Below, one piece after another: positions 33,237-43,691 of a stretch of DNA of 64,000 nucleotides. The translations under genes were made by a program, and so were the position numbers. Position 1 is the stretch's first letter; each line of letters starts with the position of its first letter. The notes under the pieces were generated by a model, which saw only the letters and a program-made list of their open reading frames with translations, ran no database searches and was not told where the DNA came from. This stretch comes from Notospermus geniculatus (Eukaryota; Nemertea; Pilidiophora; Heteronemertea; Lineidae): the NCBI GenBank assembly GCA_002633025.1, contig NMRB01002166.1, positions 1 through 64,000 of the forward strand, read 5' to 3'.

Positions 33237-36200
33237 TTAATTTTCATCAGCAGAGTCTGACATGTCTAATGCTGGTTCACGTGGAGGTTCTGCTTCCCCA
33301 TTCTCATTATCATCATCCGCAACAGCATCAACAGCATCAGCAGCAGCATCAGCATCAGCATCAGGTTGCTTCTGTTTGCCCTTGAGTTTCTGCTTCGAGT
33401 ATTTCAAAAATCGTTGGATCTCTGCCTCTATGTCCTTGTCACCTTGCTGTTTGAAGCGAGCATTCTTCTTGACAGCATCTGGAATGGAATTAATGACAAA
33501 TCTTACTGGAATTGATGACAAATATTAAAACCCTAGGACATGCATTCCACCAATGCACTACCAAAATAACAGTTATCAGAACAAGGGCAGCAAGGCAAAA
33601 GGCTGTAAACATGTCCTTCTTGTTTTCGGTGGTGCAGGAAGACCTTTATTCAGTGGGGGCTATCAGCATTGACTCACTATAACATGACTAGTACTGTTGA
33701 ATTCAACATACCAAAGTCATGTTTTATGAGCACCAAGCCCAAAATAATTATTCTGTACTGGTCTGTTAGAACATGCCCTCTCTTGGAAAAAAGCGTGGTC
33801 AACTGCCTGTTGTTGCTACCTCACCGCATCAAGCTGACAAGGCAAATTTAAGTGCATTGCCCCTGTCATGTCTGTCACCTCCGGTTAAGTTGAGCAAACG
33901 CCAGTGAACCTATGAACACCACTTACCACAAACAAGTTTGATGATGTGCGGGTATCTTGCATAGAACCCCACTTTATCCCCTCGCAGTCCACACCAATTA
34001 AATGTCACCGCCACCTGAAGTCTAAGCAGCGTCTCCATAATTCTGGTGACAGTGTTCCGTAAATTTGCCCCCCCCAATTCTGCCGAACTTTGCTGCCTGA
34101 AAAAAAAAACAGCAGAAAATAGAATTTGACTGCAACATGCGTTTAACTTGAAAAAATCATGGACAATACATGGTGCAGTAAGACCATAAGTTTGCACCCA
34201 TTTTGTTGAAACATCTTTATACAAAGTCTGTAGGCAGGATATGCTGGGCCCCAAAAGCTAAACTCCATGAAATCTACATACTAGCGCTACTAGCAGGTGG
34301 TCGTACAAGTACATGTACTTGAAGACTGACTGAGCCAAAATTAAGGGTACCGGGGAATACTACGTTATGTAGTATCACCACACAAGGTGAGAACATTCTA
34401 GGCCAAATAGCAATAAAACATGACCCCTAACACTGAAATTTTGATTCCTTAAAATCAGCAATGAAAATCAAGGTAAATCTTCAAAGAGAAAAACAATCAC
34501 CATTGAAGTAATATACTCACCAACTGATTCCACAGCTGCCGACTGGCACTCAATCTTTCCTCCAGTTCATTGAGCCCCTCCATTGTGGCAATAGGGAACA
34601 CCATGCCTTCAGGAAGCTCTGCCTCCTCTTCCCCAGCATTCTGCTGGTTAGTTGTCATGGAACTTATCAGCTGACGATTCCGCCTCACCTCATGTTTCAG
34701 TTCTTCAATCTTTATGAGGATTTCTCTCACTGAAAAGAAGAAAGAGAAGAGGTCACAAGATAGGCTCAGGTCAAAGGCAAGTTGAGCCCTGAAGTATTCT
34801 GCTTTTCATTGTCACAATTACTTTATCTTAGCATCACTGTCTCACTACAAGACTACCGTATAATCAATGGATCTCTGATGACAATTTTCCCACCGAGGCG
34901 ATTTAAAAAATAGGGTGTTGCCAATAGGGTCTGCAATGCAGGCCTTCAGATTTAAGGCGAGTGAAAAAGCGCATGCGCCTCGCAAACAATAGAAATCCTA
35001 TTGTTTGCGAGGCGCATGCACTTTTTCGCTCGCCTCAAATCAGAAGGCCTGCAATGGGAGTCTTTACTACCGTTAAGAATAGAGGCCTCCACCAGTTAAT
35101 GGTCCTAGGACGACGTGGAACTTGACGTCACAGAAAAGAAAGTGTGCACCATGACTTCATCCATAATGACGTGGAGGCATGGCTTACATGTACGTCTGTG
35201 CGTCAGATTTTATGACATTCCAGGACAGCTGAGAGGCCACCTCCAACAGCAGGAAAGTCTCCCACTGAAACGCCTGTTATGCTACTGGTACTTACATGTA
35301 AGTGATATTGATGCCTGGGAGCCATTGGCTGCTGTTATAACTGGTCTCGAAGTTGACTGGTGTGCTGGTGTGGAAGTGTTAGATGACTGGCGTGCTGGCG
35401 TTGAAGATGACTGGCGTGCCGGCGTTGAAGATGACTGGCGTGCCGGTGTTGAAGATGACTGGCGTGCCGGCATTGAAGTTGACTGGCGTGCTGGTGTGGG
35501 TGTTGATTGGCGTGCTGGTGTGGGTGTTGACTGGCGTGCTAGTGTTGCAAAGCTAGGAGGCCTGATTACAGGAGCATCTGTCAAGACCATCCCTCCCTTC
35601 TTTCTCTTTGCAACCAGGAATTCTCGGCGATGGCCATCATCACTGTCATTATCATCATCATCATCACCATCATTGTCATCATCCTCATCATTATTTTCCT
35701 CTAGCTCTAGATCAAGGAATTTCGGGTTTGGCCTGGAACAATCATGTATTTATTGGTTGTAATGTTCAGCGAGGTTTCCACAAATAAGAAATGCACTAGT
35801 ATACATGTATTACTGTGGCACGCAAGTTTCGTGGATTGCTGTGATTCGAGGCCATTTTCAACTAATAATATGTAGGCCTACATGTAATATAAAACGGAAA
35901 GTGGGTTTTTGAGCTACATGTATCTCTTGACACGTCATGGACCGGTGTGAAACCGGTGCATGACAGAGTGGAATAAATCCAAGTTGAACATTGCAATTCA
36001 GACTTTCCCACAGGGAGACCTTTCCTTTCACACCAGCCCTGATTGCTGTTGTCTGGGTCTTTTCATTTGTCTTGATAATGCTGGATTACTCCTGGAATCC
36101 CTGAATACAGTGTTCTGACCAGAAATTTTTCCAAACAGGGTGGGATGACTGCATTTTCCTATGATTTTAAGGTTCTGGATTTTCAACAGGGTGAGAGTGA

Positions 36201-38148
36201 AATTCAAACAGGGTGGTGTACCGGGGTAATAGAAAATGCATTGCATTATTTTTACATTTTTAAACAGAGTGGTAAAAATTTGAACAGGATGGTTAAATGA
36301 CCTCTGAATTTTGAATAGGGTGGTACCACCCTGTGAAACTGGCCTGGCTAGGACACTAATAAACTATGGAGTCAGTAAAGGAGTGGTATTGAACCTTTAT
36401 TCCATCGTCACTCGCCAGGGTATTCTTTTAGGGAAGTACATGTAGGGTTGATTCCCTCTTGTACATCACAATGATACAGTGATGGCCAGGAAAAAAACTT
36501 ATGGGAGCTATCCGTCACTCCCGTAGGTGTTTGGCTGTCGGAGTGATATGCCAATCACTCCTGTGAAGCCTAGTTTATACTTTGACGCAAGACCATCGGC
36601 GTCTGACGCGCGATCAAATCTGGGTGCCGACTTCGCGGAATTGATTCAATAGTCAAGCGTACTTTAGCGATGGTGACCCGTTATGAAATGACTCAAGTAC
36701 AGCCTCACGATCGGACGCCGACCAAATTCCACGACGTGGTCGGTGTCGAACGAAAGATCGCACGTCGGTCGCCGGCCATGGTCGTGCGTCGAAGTACAAA
36801 TTAGGCTTAAGGAGGCCCACAGCAGGCGATTTTGAGGGGTGATCTCAGAGTGCTATTCAACGGACTTGAAAGCAGAGTGCAAAAATCTCAACAAATTTGT
36901 CATTTTTAAGTTAAAAAATCAAACATTTTGATGGTGATATCCATCTATGCAGACACTGGAAAATTTTACAGGTGAAAATTAATTTCAGGAATTGAGGATT
37001 TTCCGAAAGACCAGCAAACTTCGAACGGTAAAACCAGAGTCAGAAAAATCATTACGCCAAAATAAATGATGGACAAATGATATAACTGCCATGCATCAAA
37101 AATTGGTGAAAAAATATTGGGGATAACGGAGGAATTTACAAATATCCACTGGTTAATAACTTAATATGACCAAGACTGTACATGTGCTGATGGTGTAAAA
37201 AAATCACGCCTCACACACGCACCCGATCTTCAGAGAATTCAATAACCACCGCCTGCATGTAAAACTTGAGTAGTACATTGTACATTACCTTCTGGTTCTT
37301 TTCCTTGACACTTCAGTGTCGTCAGTTGTCGAGTTCAGATCCGATGTGTCCATCGACCGACGACACTTCCTCACGGCTTTTTCATAGTCATCTGCAAAAA
37401 TAAACCATCAAGTGTATCACATCATATGAGGCAGATATTGTATTCTGCATCATTGTCACAATTACTTTATCTTAGCTAAGCATCACCAATGTCTCACTAC
37501 AAGACTACCGATACCTGCTGCCACAGTACCAAGGCAAGGACAGCCCAGAACAAAACTTAAGTGGACTTTTGGGTAAAAAAAGTAAGAGACATCAGTGAAA
37601 GCCATTTTTGTACAATTTCTTATATCGAAATACAGTCAACGGCGCATATAACGGCCTTTGCATATAACGGACAAAAATTGCAGGTCCCAATCAGTACGTT
37701 GTAGGCGACGTTGACTGTAGTGTTTTCTACTGATATGCCAAACACTAGCCAAAAGTTCAGGAGGTGCGGGTTCTGAATTGTATTTGGCATACATGTGTAG
37801 GCCTACACTGTACAAGTACCAAACATTTTGAATTTTTTAGCCAGTCCAGTACTTCTGTTGATATCGAACTTAGCACTGGGCACTGGAACATGGCTTACCT
37901 GTGGCGTATAGCAGGCGAACTTCCCACCGGCTCCAGGAGTCTGTTGGAATAGCCGCTTGAACTACAAGTTTTCTGATTTTTTCTTCACTAAAACATGGAG
38001 GCCAATGCACCATGCACTTATCCATAGATTTGAAGTTGGATATCCATTTCGAGCTGACGACCTCCACCTCCTTTGGGTCCATTGTAAAAAATTCCGCAAC
38101 GGCATACTTTTCTGTAATGCTCAAGCTGCCTGTACTTGAGGAAGCCAT
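33237..38148 (-). CDS. DUF4806-type protein, six exons, intact (probable transposon-borne gene)
   Basis: Exons on the minus strand: 38148-37899, 37391-37289, 35732-35296, 34729-34521, 34092-33927 and 33478-33237. All introns are GT-AG, and the coding total is 1407 nt (468 codons plus stop) with every junction in phase. The N-terminal exon encodes a compact domain (EVVSSKWI, HWPPCF, WEVRLLYAT then DDYEKAVRKC) like the N-terminal part of DUF4806 proteins. Exon 3 is an acidic run followed by PARQS repeats. Exons 4-5 encode the DUF4806-like C-terminal domain (VFPIATMEGLNELEERL; FNWCG; KVGFYARYP). Exon 6 ends in an acidic, alanine-rich tail. Exon 5 uses the second of two AG acceptors 4 nt apart; the first would hit a stop. 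DUF4806 genes often accompany transposases in animal genomes, and here one lies directly upstream. Biochemical role unknown; DNA binding or transposase partnership is inference. Confidence 0.78.
34938..35056. repeat. Near-perfect 60-bp-arm hairpin in intron 3
   Basis: GGCGAGTGAAAAAGCGCATG and CAAACAATAG arms meet with almost no loop and are bordered by GCAATG on both sides. Probably a very small MITE. Confidence 0.75.
35345..35560 (-). repeat. 24-bp coding minisatellite in the DUF4806-type gene
   Basis: About nine units of ACGCCAG-containing sequence encode PARQSS/T octads on the minus strand. The period is a multiple of 3 and the frame is kept, so copy number can change without breaking the gene. 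The opposite strand gives a spurious ORF with DWRAGV repeats. Confidence 0.85.
36090..36360. repeat. ACAGGGTGG-containing interspersed repeat
   Basis: CAGGGTGG phrases recur about every 40-60 bp and the block ends GGGTGGTACCACCCTGTG. It lies in intron 2 of the DUF4806-type gene. Non-coding. Confidence 0.45.
36569..36809. mobile_element. MITE with AGCCTAGTTTATACTTTGACG ends
   Basis: The left end is AGCCTAGTTTATACTTTGAC and the right end reads AGCCTAATTTGTACTTCGAC in inverse. CATCGGCG/CGCCGAC stretches continue inward. Flanking TGA/TAA may be a diverged PIF/Harbinger TWA duplication. It lies in intron 2. Confidence 0.65.
37633..37717. mobile_element. 85-bp pogo/Tigger-type MITE
   Basis: CAGTCAAC...ATATAACGG start and GTTGACTG end, flanked by TA (37631-37632, 37718-37719). 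The CAGTCRAC + TATAACGG terminus is characteristic of pogo/Tigger elements. It lies in intron 1 of the DUF4806-type gene. Confidence 0.75.
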
Positions 38149-38666
38149 TTCTACAAAAATTAGGTGTTCAATAATAAAATTATACCGAAATATCAATCTC
38201 ATGTGATGCAGAGTAGTACATCAACCCGTTCGGTTATTGTATTGATATGCAACTGGCAATGACTGGATGAAAGTGAATCTATTTTAAGTACCGGTATGTA
38301 CAGTGAAGTGAAATACATTTACCATTGCGTAACTGAGTGAAATTGACGAGCTGTCACCTGTTTTGTAATGCAATTCATTCGCACATTGTCACCTTCACAT
38401 GATACGAATAAAGAGTAAAAAAGAAAAAATGGGAGGAATCATGAACTGGAGGCCAATGGGTGTCAATGTTGCCAATCATACTGACAATCCACAAACCCAC
38501 AGCTAAAAAGAAACAAAGGGGAGCCAAATTTCTTCTGTTTTTGAAAGGTGTCAGGCCAAGTACAAAATTTGCCATTTTAGTTTCTTAAAGTGAAATATTC
38601 GGCACTGCATTTCTACCCGGAGATTAAAAAATTGGCTCACTTTGCTGAGTATTTTCTTAATTACCT

Positions 38667-38823
38667 GGGCCCGGTTGCACAAAACTCACGATAGCGCTAA
38701 CTTGGTGTTGGCGTTAACTTTATGTTAAATGACGTAAAAATCCATTGTCTTTTTACGTCATTTAACATAAAGTTAGCGCTAACACTAAGTTAGCGCTAAC
38801 ATGAGATTTGTGCAACCCAGCCC
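38667..38823. mobile_element. MITE D family, copy 2
   Basis: GGGCCCGGTTGCACAAAAC arms with GTTAGCGCTAAC, same family as 30044-30199. It lies between the DUF4806-type gene and the transposase ORF. A CCACCACCGCC microsatellite follows to about 38893. Confidence 0.8.
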
Positions 38824-38893
38824 AGTACTAGTAAAAACACCACCACCACCACCGCCGCTGCTGCCGCCGTTGCTACCACCACCACCGACTCCA

Positions 38894-39652
38894 CCCCTGA
38901 TTATTAAATCAACACACCAGAATATCATCATCAAAAAAGGAGATCATCCCAATATGTAGTTCCACTCGAATGAATACCAGTGGAGCACTCAGGACTAGTA
39001 CTATGCACAGTGTACAGGCTTAGTAGGGTCAGCAGTCTTGGAGGATACGGGTTAGGCCAGACTTTTTTCATTCCTTGTTTCGAGTTTTTTTGAGAATATA
39101 TTTTAGGTGGGCTGAAAAGATTAAAAAATAAATTTTATTTTTGGTGGCTTTTTTCACATTTCTTAACAAATTCTACGGCTCAATGCTTGAATCGGAGGAA
39201 AGAAAATTTGCTGGAATGAAGTTTTAAGAGAGTCATACGTCTAAGGTAACACATCTCTCGACATTGATTAAAATTGTTTGAACTGGGAGTCAATTATTCT
39301 TTTTGCAGTTTTTCTAATGCCAATGGAGGAATTCGACGGGTGCGAGAAATTGTAAAAAATATTTCAAAGTTTTCCTAATTTGGGTTTCCCGTGCCAATTC
39401 GGCGGGTTTGCGAAACAAGCAATAAAAAACGTCTGGTCTCAACCATATATGTACAGCTGTATCGGCACGTCAAAACCTACTTTCAACAAACAGAAATATT
39501 TACAGTTTTTGAACAACTAAACTATCTAAACAAGTACACTGAATAATATAATTTCTGTAGGAGAAGGTTGAAAAAATAGACATTTTTTTACAATGCTATC
39601 CTGTCATGCCTGTTCCGAGTACTGCCTCGCCAAGTCGAATGAGCCTTTCAAA
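38894..39652. other. AT-rich interval between the two transposon-type genes
   Basis: No ORF or repeat of note. It probably contains the 3' UTR of the transposase transcript. Confidence 0.4.
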
Positions 39653-41773
39653 TTACCCTGAATGAAGGAACGGTATGGCTAATGCATCATCCCTGTTGGC
39701 CTGATGGAGTGGGAGGAGAACTACCTTCTTTGTAATATTTGACACCGGAACAAACTGTATCAAGTAGTGAAGTTTTGATACCACAGAAATGCCAATGCGC
39801 TGGGAAGCAACAGGGTATGTAAAGAAGTCATCCATCTTTTTGTACCGCTGAAAGACAATGTACTCAGTCCCATTGTCATGCACAACAATATTCCGAACCT
39901 GACACACCTTCCCATCCACTTCAACACAGTTATCACCAGAACTCTTGGAGATTTTCCCAATCGGAAGCTCAATCTCTTTGTATTGATGCCCACCAGCAAG
40001 TTCATTTGGAACTGGTCCATTTGAATGTTTTCCTTTAAGACGAAGAGGTTCCTTTCTGTTCTGAACAATGCATGCAACTTCCTTCTCCGACAGCCTACGA
40101 ACAATTTGTTGCAATGGGCTAGAAGGTTTCCGAACCAGCTTTTTCAGTTTCCCAAGATAATTTTCAAATGGGAATGCAGAAACCCTGTCAAGTGAACCGT
40201 AACGTTCGGCATCTTCTGGCAAATGAATGAGAGAGTGAACATTGTACACTATGTTTTGTTTCCCATACAAATCGCCAAAATGCTGCACAAAATTCACCAG
40301 CAAATCCTTTGAAAAATCAAGCAAGGTACTGCAGAGGTTTGGGCTCAACAAAATATGCATGGACACAGACAACAACAAGAAATTTTTGTACATAGCATCC
40401 GGAAGTGTCTTCCCTAAAACCAATGGGCCTGTGTAGAGAAGGAACTGGCGAAACTCTGTTGCCTTCCATCGATCAACTTCAGCTAATGACCTGGGCTTCC
40501 GAGCAAATTCTGAGGGGATATAAGTTCTGACAGAAATCAATGCATTTGAAATCTCCGTCAGTTTTAGTGCACCAATGCGACAATGTCGTGGTCCTTTCTT
40601 CCATAACAAAATAAGTCGTCTAGTCACTCCTAAACAAACCAGATGCATATAGTCTAACGGGAACTGGGAAATCATCTTCAAAGGAAGGTTTCCAAACCCA
40701 GATATCCCTAACTGATGACCTTCATAGCCCTGCTGAGAGAAAATTTCATCTGTTCGATGAGGTGCATCAACTGAAGGAAATGTCATTTTTGTGTCCCACA
40801 CACCACGCTGAGTGCAACGTTCGCATCCATAGTAACCAGTGTGCCCTTTGATATTTTTCACAAATGCCCTGGCGGGTGCATCACAAACGACAGCAGAGAT
40901 CTTGACGCCAAAATCCAAACCATTTATTGTTATCCCAGTATCTGAAAGGGTTCGTACTTCCCAGACAAAGGAGGAAAGATACTCAGATGCATCAGTAGGC
41001 TTTTTCACACCATAGAAAATACCAACTGGAAAAGGGTCTTTCCGGACTAAGTTTTCAATAAAGGCTAGAATAGGCCAAACCTGCCCTGACGAACTTTTAA
41101 AAATGGGCAAACCATCTATATTGACTTGAATTGATATGTCTTCCAGGTTGACAATATCCTGGGGGTAGGCACGAAGTTTGGATATGACACATTCTTTCAG
41201 GCCAAAATGAAAGTACTGACCACCAGCAATTTCTACTATGTTGTGATGTACTTTTGTTTGCAGCAGGGTCCTTGGGTCTCTCGGCAGATGGGGATGATCA
41301 GGACGGAGTGCTGTTAACAAACCAGCAAGTGCTGCATGTGTGACCTGTCCCTGAAATTCAATTGCCCAAGCGGACAATCTTTCTTGTATTTCAAGAACAG
41401 GTTCATCACCTTCTCCATCACTCAGATTGTCCATGTCATCATCACTGTCAAACCTTAACCAATTCATCTCCTCAATTTCCTGTTCAAAACCTTCTTCATT
41501 GAAAACAAAATGAGCAGGCTGAGGCAGAGGGACAGGATTTCTAATGTCATTTACATTATGATCAGATTCGGAATCAGTCAACTCACCATGGCCAGGACTA
41601 GCACTGTCTAAATCATCTACATGTAAATGAAGCGATTCATTTTCTTGGTTTTGGCCTACATCAATGTCATTGTCACCATCATCAGAAATATCCTGAATCT
41701 GATTAAGCTGGCGATCAACGGCTACTGCCGCACGTCTTCGCACAGTCCAGCGTGACTTTTCTAAGTTTTCCAT
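39653..41773 (-). CDS. CACTA/EnSpm-type DDE transposase, 706 aa, intact ORF
   Basis: Uninterrupted ORF with an acidic N-terminal third (rich in D/E/S to ~125), then the layout of Tnp2-like CACTA transposases. D220-G with a following GQVWPIL matches the first catalytic region. D298-APARA with a C317-x2-C320 zinc-type pair matches the second. D374-YMH matches the conserved DxxH segment. NVHSLIHLPEDAERYGSLDR followed by FPFENYLGKLK (E537) matches the DUF4218-like C-terminal block. It would excise and reinsert DNA ending in CACTA-like repeats. The acid triad assignment is by motif position only. An AG acceptor 12-15 nt upstream of the ATG allows a spliced 5' leader, possibly from near 43 kb. No stop or frameshift occurs in 2.1 kb, so it is young or under selection. 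Confidence 0.85.
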   Translation of the reverse strand: MENLEKSRWTVRRRAAVAVDRQLNQIQDISDDGDNDIDVGQNQENESLHLHVDDLDSASPGHGELTDSESDHNVNDIRNPVPLPQPAHFVFNEEGFEQEIEEMNWLRFDSDDDMDNLSDGEGDEPVLEIQERLSAWAIEFQGQVTHAALAGLLTALRPDHPHLPRDPRTLLQTKVHHNIVEIAGGQYFHFGLKECVISKLRAYPQDIVNLEDISIQVNIDGLPIFKSSSGQVWPILAFIENLVRKDPFPVGIFYGVKKPTDASEYLSSFVWEVRTLSDTGITINGLDFGVKISAVVCDAPARAFVKNIKGHTGYYGCERCTQRGVWDTKMTFPSVDAPHRTDEIFSQQGYEGHQLGISGFGNLPLKMISQFPLDYMHLVCLGVTRRLILLWKKGPRHCRIGALKLTEISNALISVRTYIPSEFARKPRSLAEVDRWKATEFRQFLLYTGPLVLGKTLPDAMYKNFLLLSVSMHILLSPNLCSTLLDFSKDLLVNFVQHFGDLYGKQNIVYNVHSLIHLPEDAERYGSLDRVSAFPFENYLGKLKKLVRKPSSPLQQIVRRLSEKEVACIVQNRKEPLRLKGKHSNGPVPNELAGGHQYKEIELPIGKISKSSGDNCVEVDGKVCQVRNIVVHDNGTEYIVFQRYKKMDDFFTYPVASQRIGISVVSKLHYLIQFVPVSNITKKVVLLPLHQANRDDALAIPFLHSG

Positions 41774-42879
41774 TCTATTCTACACTAAAATCTCTTATAA
41801 TCAATACTTAGGCCTACCTGCACAATGTACAAAAAAGCCTACCGGTATGTGTACATGTACAATGAATTACCGGTAGCCTAGTTCACCAAACATTAAATAC
41901 ACTGGCAAGATGATATAGGCCTGAAGAAAGAGAATGTTACATGTATGTACGTGTACCATCAGCATACTCGGCTATGACTGTAGTGTAAGTAGGCCTAAAT
42001 AAAAGGAATTCCCAAAAAACCCAATCCAAAACAAGGACCAAGGACCTAATATACCGTACCAGTAGGCCTACATATAAAGCTGATGACTAGGTAGCATGAG
42101 CACAGAATAAGAAAGGCAAAAATGAAATGATGGAAAGCTAGGCCTAACTAGCTTTGCACTCAGAGACCCTCGGCGTAGGCTATCCAAAACTTCAAAGGAA
42201 TTTAGTCCTACCAATTAGGCCTAATTGTGGCCGTGACTGCAATGAATATCGGCAGCATTGGCCTCATAATAGGCCTAGCAATAGCATAGTAGTAGGCTTG
42301 GGGTGGGCTATAGGCCTAAAAACTTCTATTCTAAAAAATGAGTAGGCCGAGGAGTCCACACTACCACAGACATGACACTCAGCCTCAGGCAGGGTACATA
42401 CAAAATGTAGGGCCAATAGGCCCTAATTAATAGCCTGTTGCAGGCCTACATACACATCACAACAGAGCGTGGATGACTGGACGCAGCGGCCAGAATCATG
42501 AGAACGAAACACAAAGCTAAAGTCACATCAAATCAGTGATGGGTGTACAAACTAACGGCCTATGTACCGTACATGCATGGGCCCATGCATGTGTGTAAAT
42601 GATGTACAATACAATACAACGAACGGTCGGCAACAGTGCGGCGGTCGGGCAGCCGAATGCAGCTGCCTAACGATGGAAATAATTACTTATTCCGTCACTA
42701 AATTACAGATTTTGTTTGGTAAACATGACGAAGCAAACACAATTACCGTGCATATCAATACAATGAACTTAAATGTGAGATTTCTTGCCGGAAAATAACA
42801 ATATTTTTGACAAAATGTGCGGACTCCTCAGAACAAAGCGAATACAAAAATAGCGGCTGACCTCCAAGCTGGAACTTAC
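41774..42879. other. Region upstream of the transposase ORF
   Basis: Rich in TAGGCCTA and TACATGTAC phrases, with no conserved ORF. If the exon at 42880-43090 belongs to the transposase transcript, this is its first intron. Confidence 0.4.
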
Positions 42880-43090
42880 CTCGTTCCCAGGTGCCGTACC
42901 CTGCGCAGTGCCGTCTCATTATGCATTGTGATGCTCCAGTTACATACATTCGCTTGACCTGGTATTGAGGTTGAACGAAAATACCGATAACACCCCCTTT
43001 TCTATTCTCAGCGTTACTGAGCTCCAAACAGTAAAAAATCGTCAATTCAGGTCCCGGTTTCGGCGGGTATGTGTTTTTGGCTGCGGCCAT
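42880..43090 (-). CDS. Candidate first exon, hypothetical
   Basis: An ATG at 43090-43088 opens about 70 codons (MAAAKNTYPPKPGPE...GYGTWERG) ending at a good GTAAG donor (GT at 42879-42878). The ATG stands in ATGGCCGCAGCC, a strong initiation context typical of first exons. Directly joining it to the AG before the transposase ATG does not give an obvious in-frame fusion. It may be leader sequence or a separate small gene. I recognise no domain. Confidence 0.3.
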
Positions 43091-43124
43091 TTAGAATTTT
43101 TTTTGGCGGGCTCAGCCTACATTT

Positions 43125-43415
43125 TGGTCATCAGGTGACGTCACATTAATGTCACTATCTCGTCAAGTCATCCATGTCATCACGCTGGATTATTTATGAC
43201 GTTTATGTGACGTACCGATATGACCAGGGAAAATTCTGGTAAAAAGATGACGTATACCTGACGTCAAAACTCGTCAGCTTCCAAAGATGATATAGGTTGT
43301 TTCAAGGTCGTCATTTTTTAACGTCATTATGACGTATTGAACTGGTCAGAAAATGACCAAGTGACGTGTCTGACGACTTCTGACCAGAAAGTGACGTCAA
43401 AGTGACGTATGCTTG
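43125..43415. repeat. Dense TGACGT motif array
   Basis: TGACGT, TGACGTCA and inverse forms occur about a dozen times on both strands in 290 bp, mixed with TGGTCA/TGACCA. TGACGTCA is the CRE (CREB/ATF) site. Short motifs iterated on both strands are also typical of subterminal regions of CACTA elements. The block ends GCTTGCTATCAGGG. Confidence 0.65.
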
Positions 43416-43439
43416 CTATCAGGGAAATGATGAAAATTA

Positions 43440-43690
43440 CCAAAGTTCGAATCTTTTCGCTGGCGCCACCCTGATCAGACTGCAGTTTCATTCAGGGTGG
43501 CGCCAGCACGGGGAGTTGATGAAAATAAGCAAAGTTAGATTATTTTCTCTGGCGCCACCCTGATCAGACTGCACTGTCACGGTGCTCCGAAATTTTCAGA
43601 GTCCTAGTCTTCTCGCTGGCGCCACCGTAAACAATCTGCACAAACACGCAAGTCCAAACCAAGCTGGCTGGCGCCACTTTGATTGGCGGA
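43440..43690. repeat. CTGGCGCCACC repeat cluster
   Basis: CTGGCGCCACCCTGATCAGA occurs twice 90 bp apart, with diverged copies near 43615 and 43665 and one inverted copy (GGGTGGCGCCAG) at ~43495. Each is preceded by a TTTTCGCT/TTTTCTCT-like stretch. Non-coding. Confidence 0.7.
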
Positions 43691-43691
43691 A

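Noticed and set aside
35115-35762. 215-codon plus-strand ORF with DWRAGV repeats
   Set aside because: It is the reverse of exon 3 of the DUF4806-type gene. The minus-strand reading has consistent splice sites and phases.
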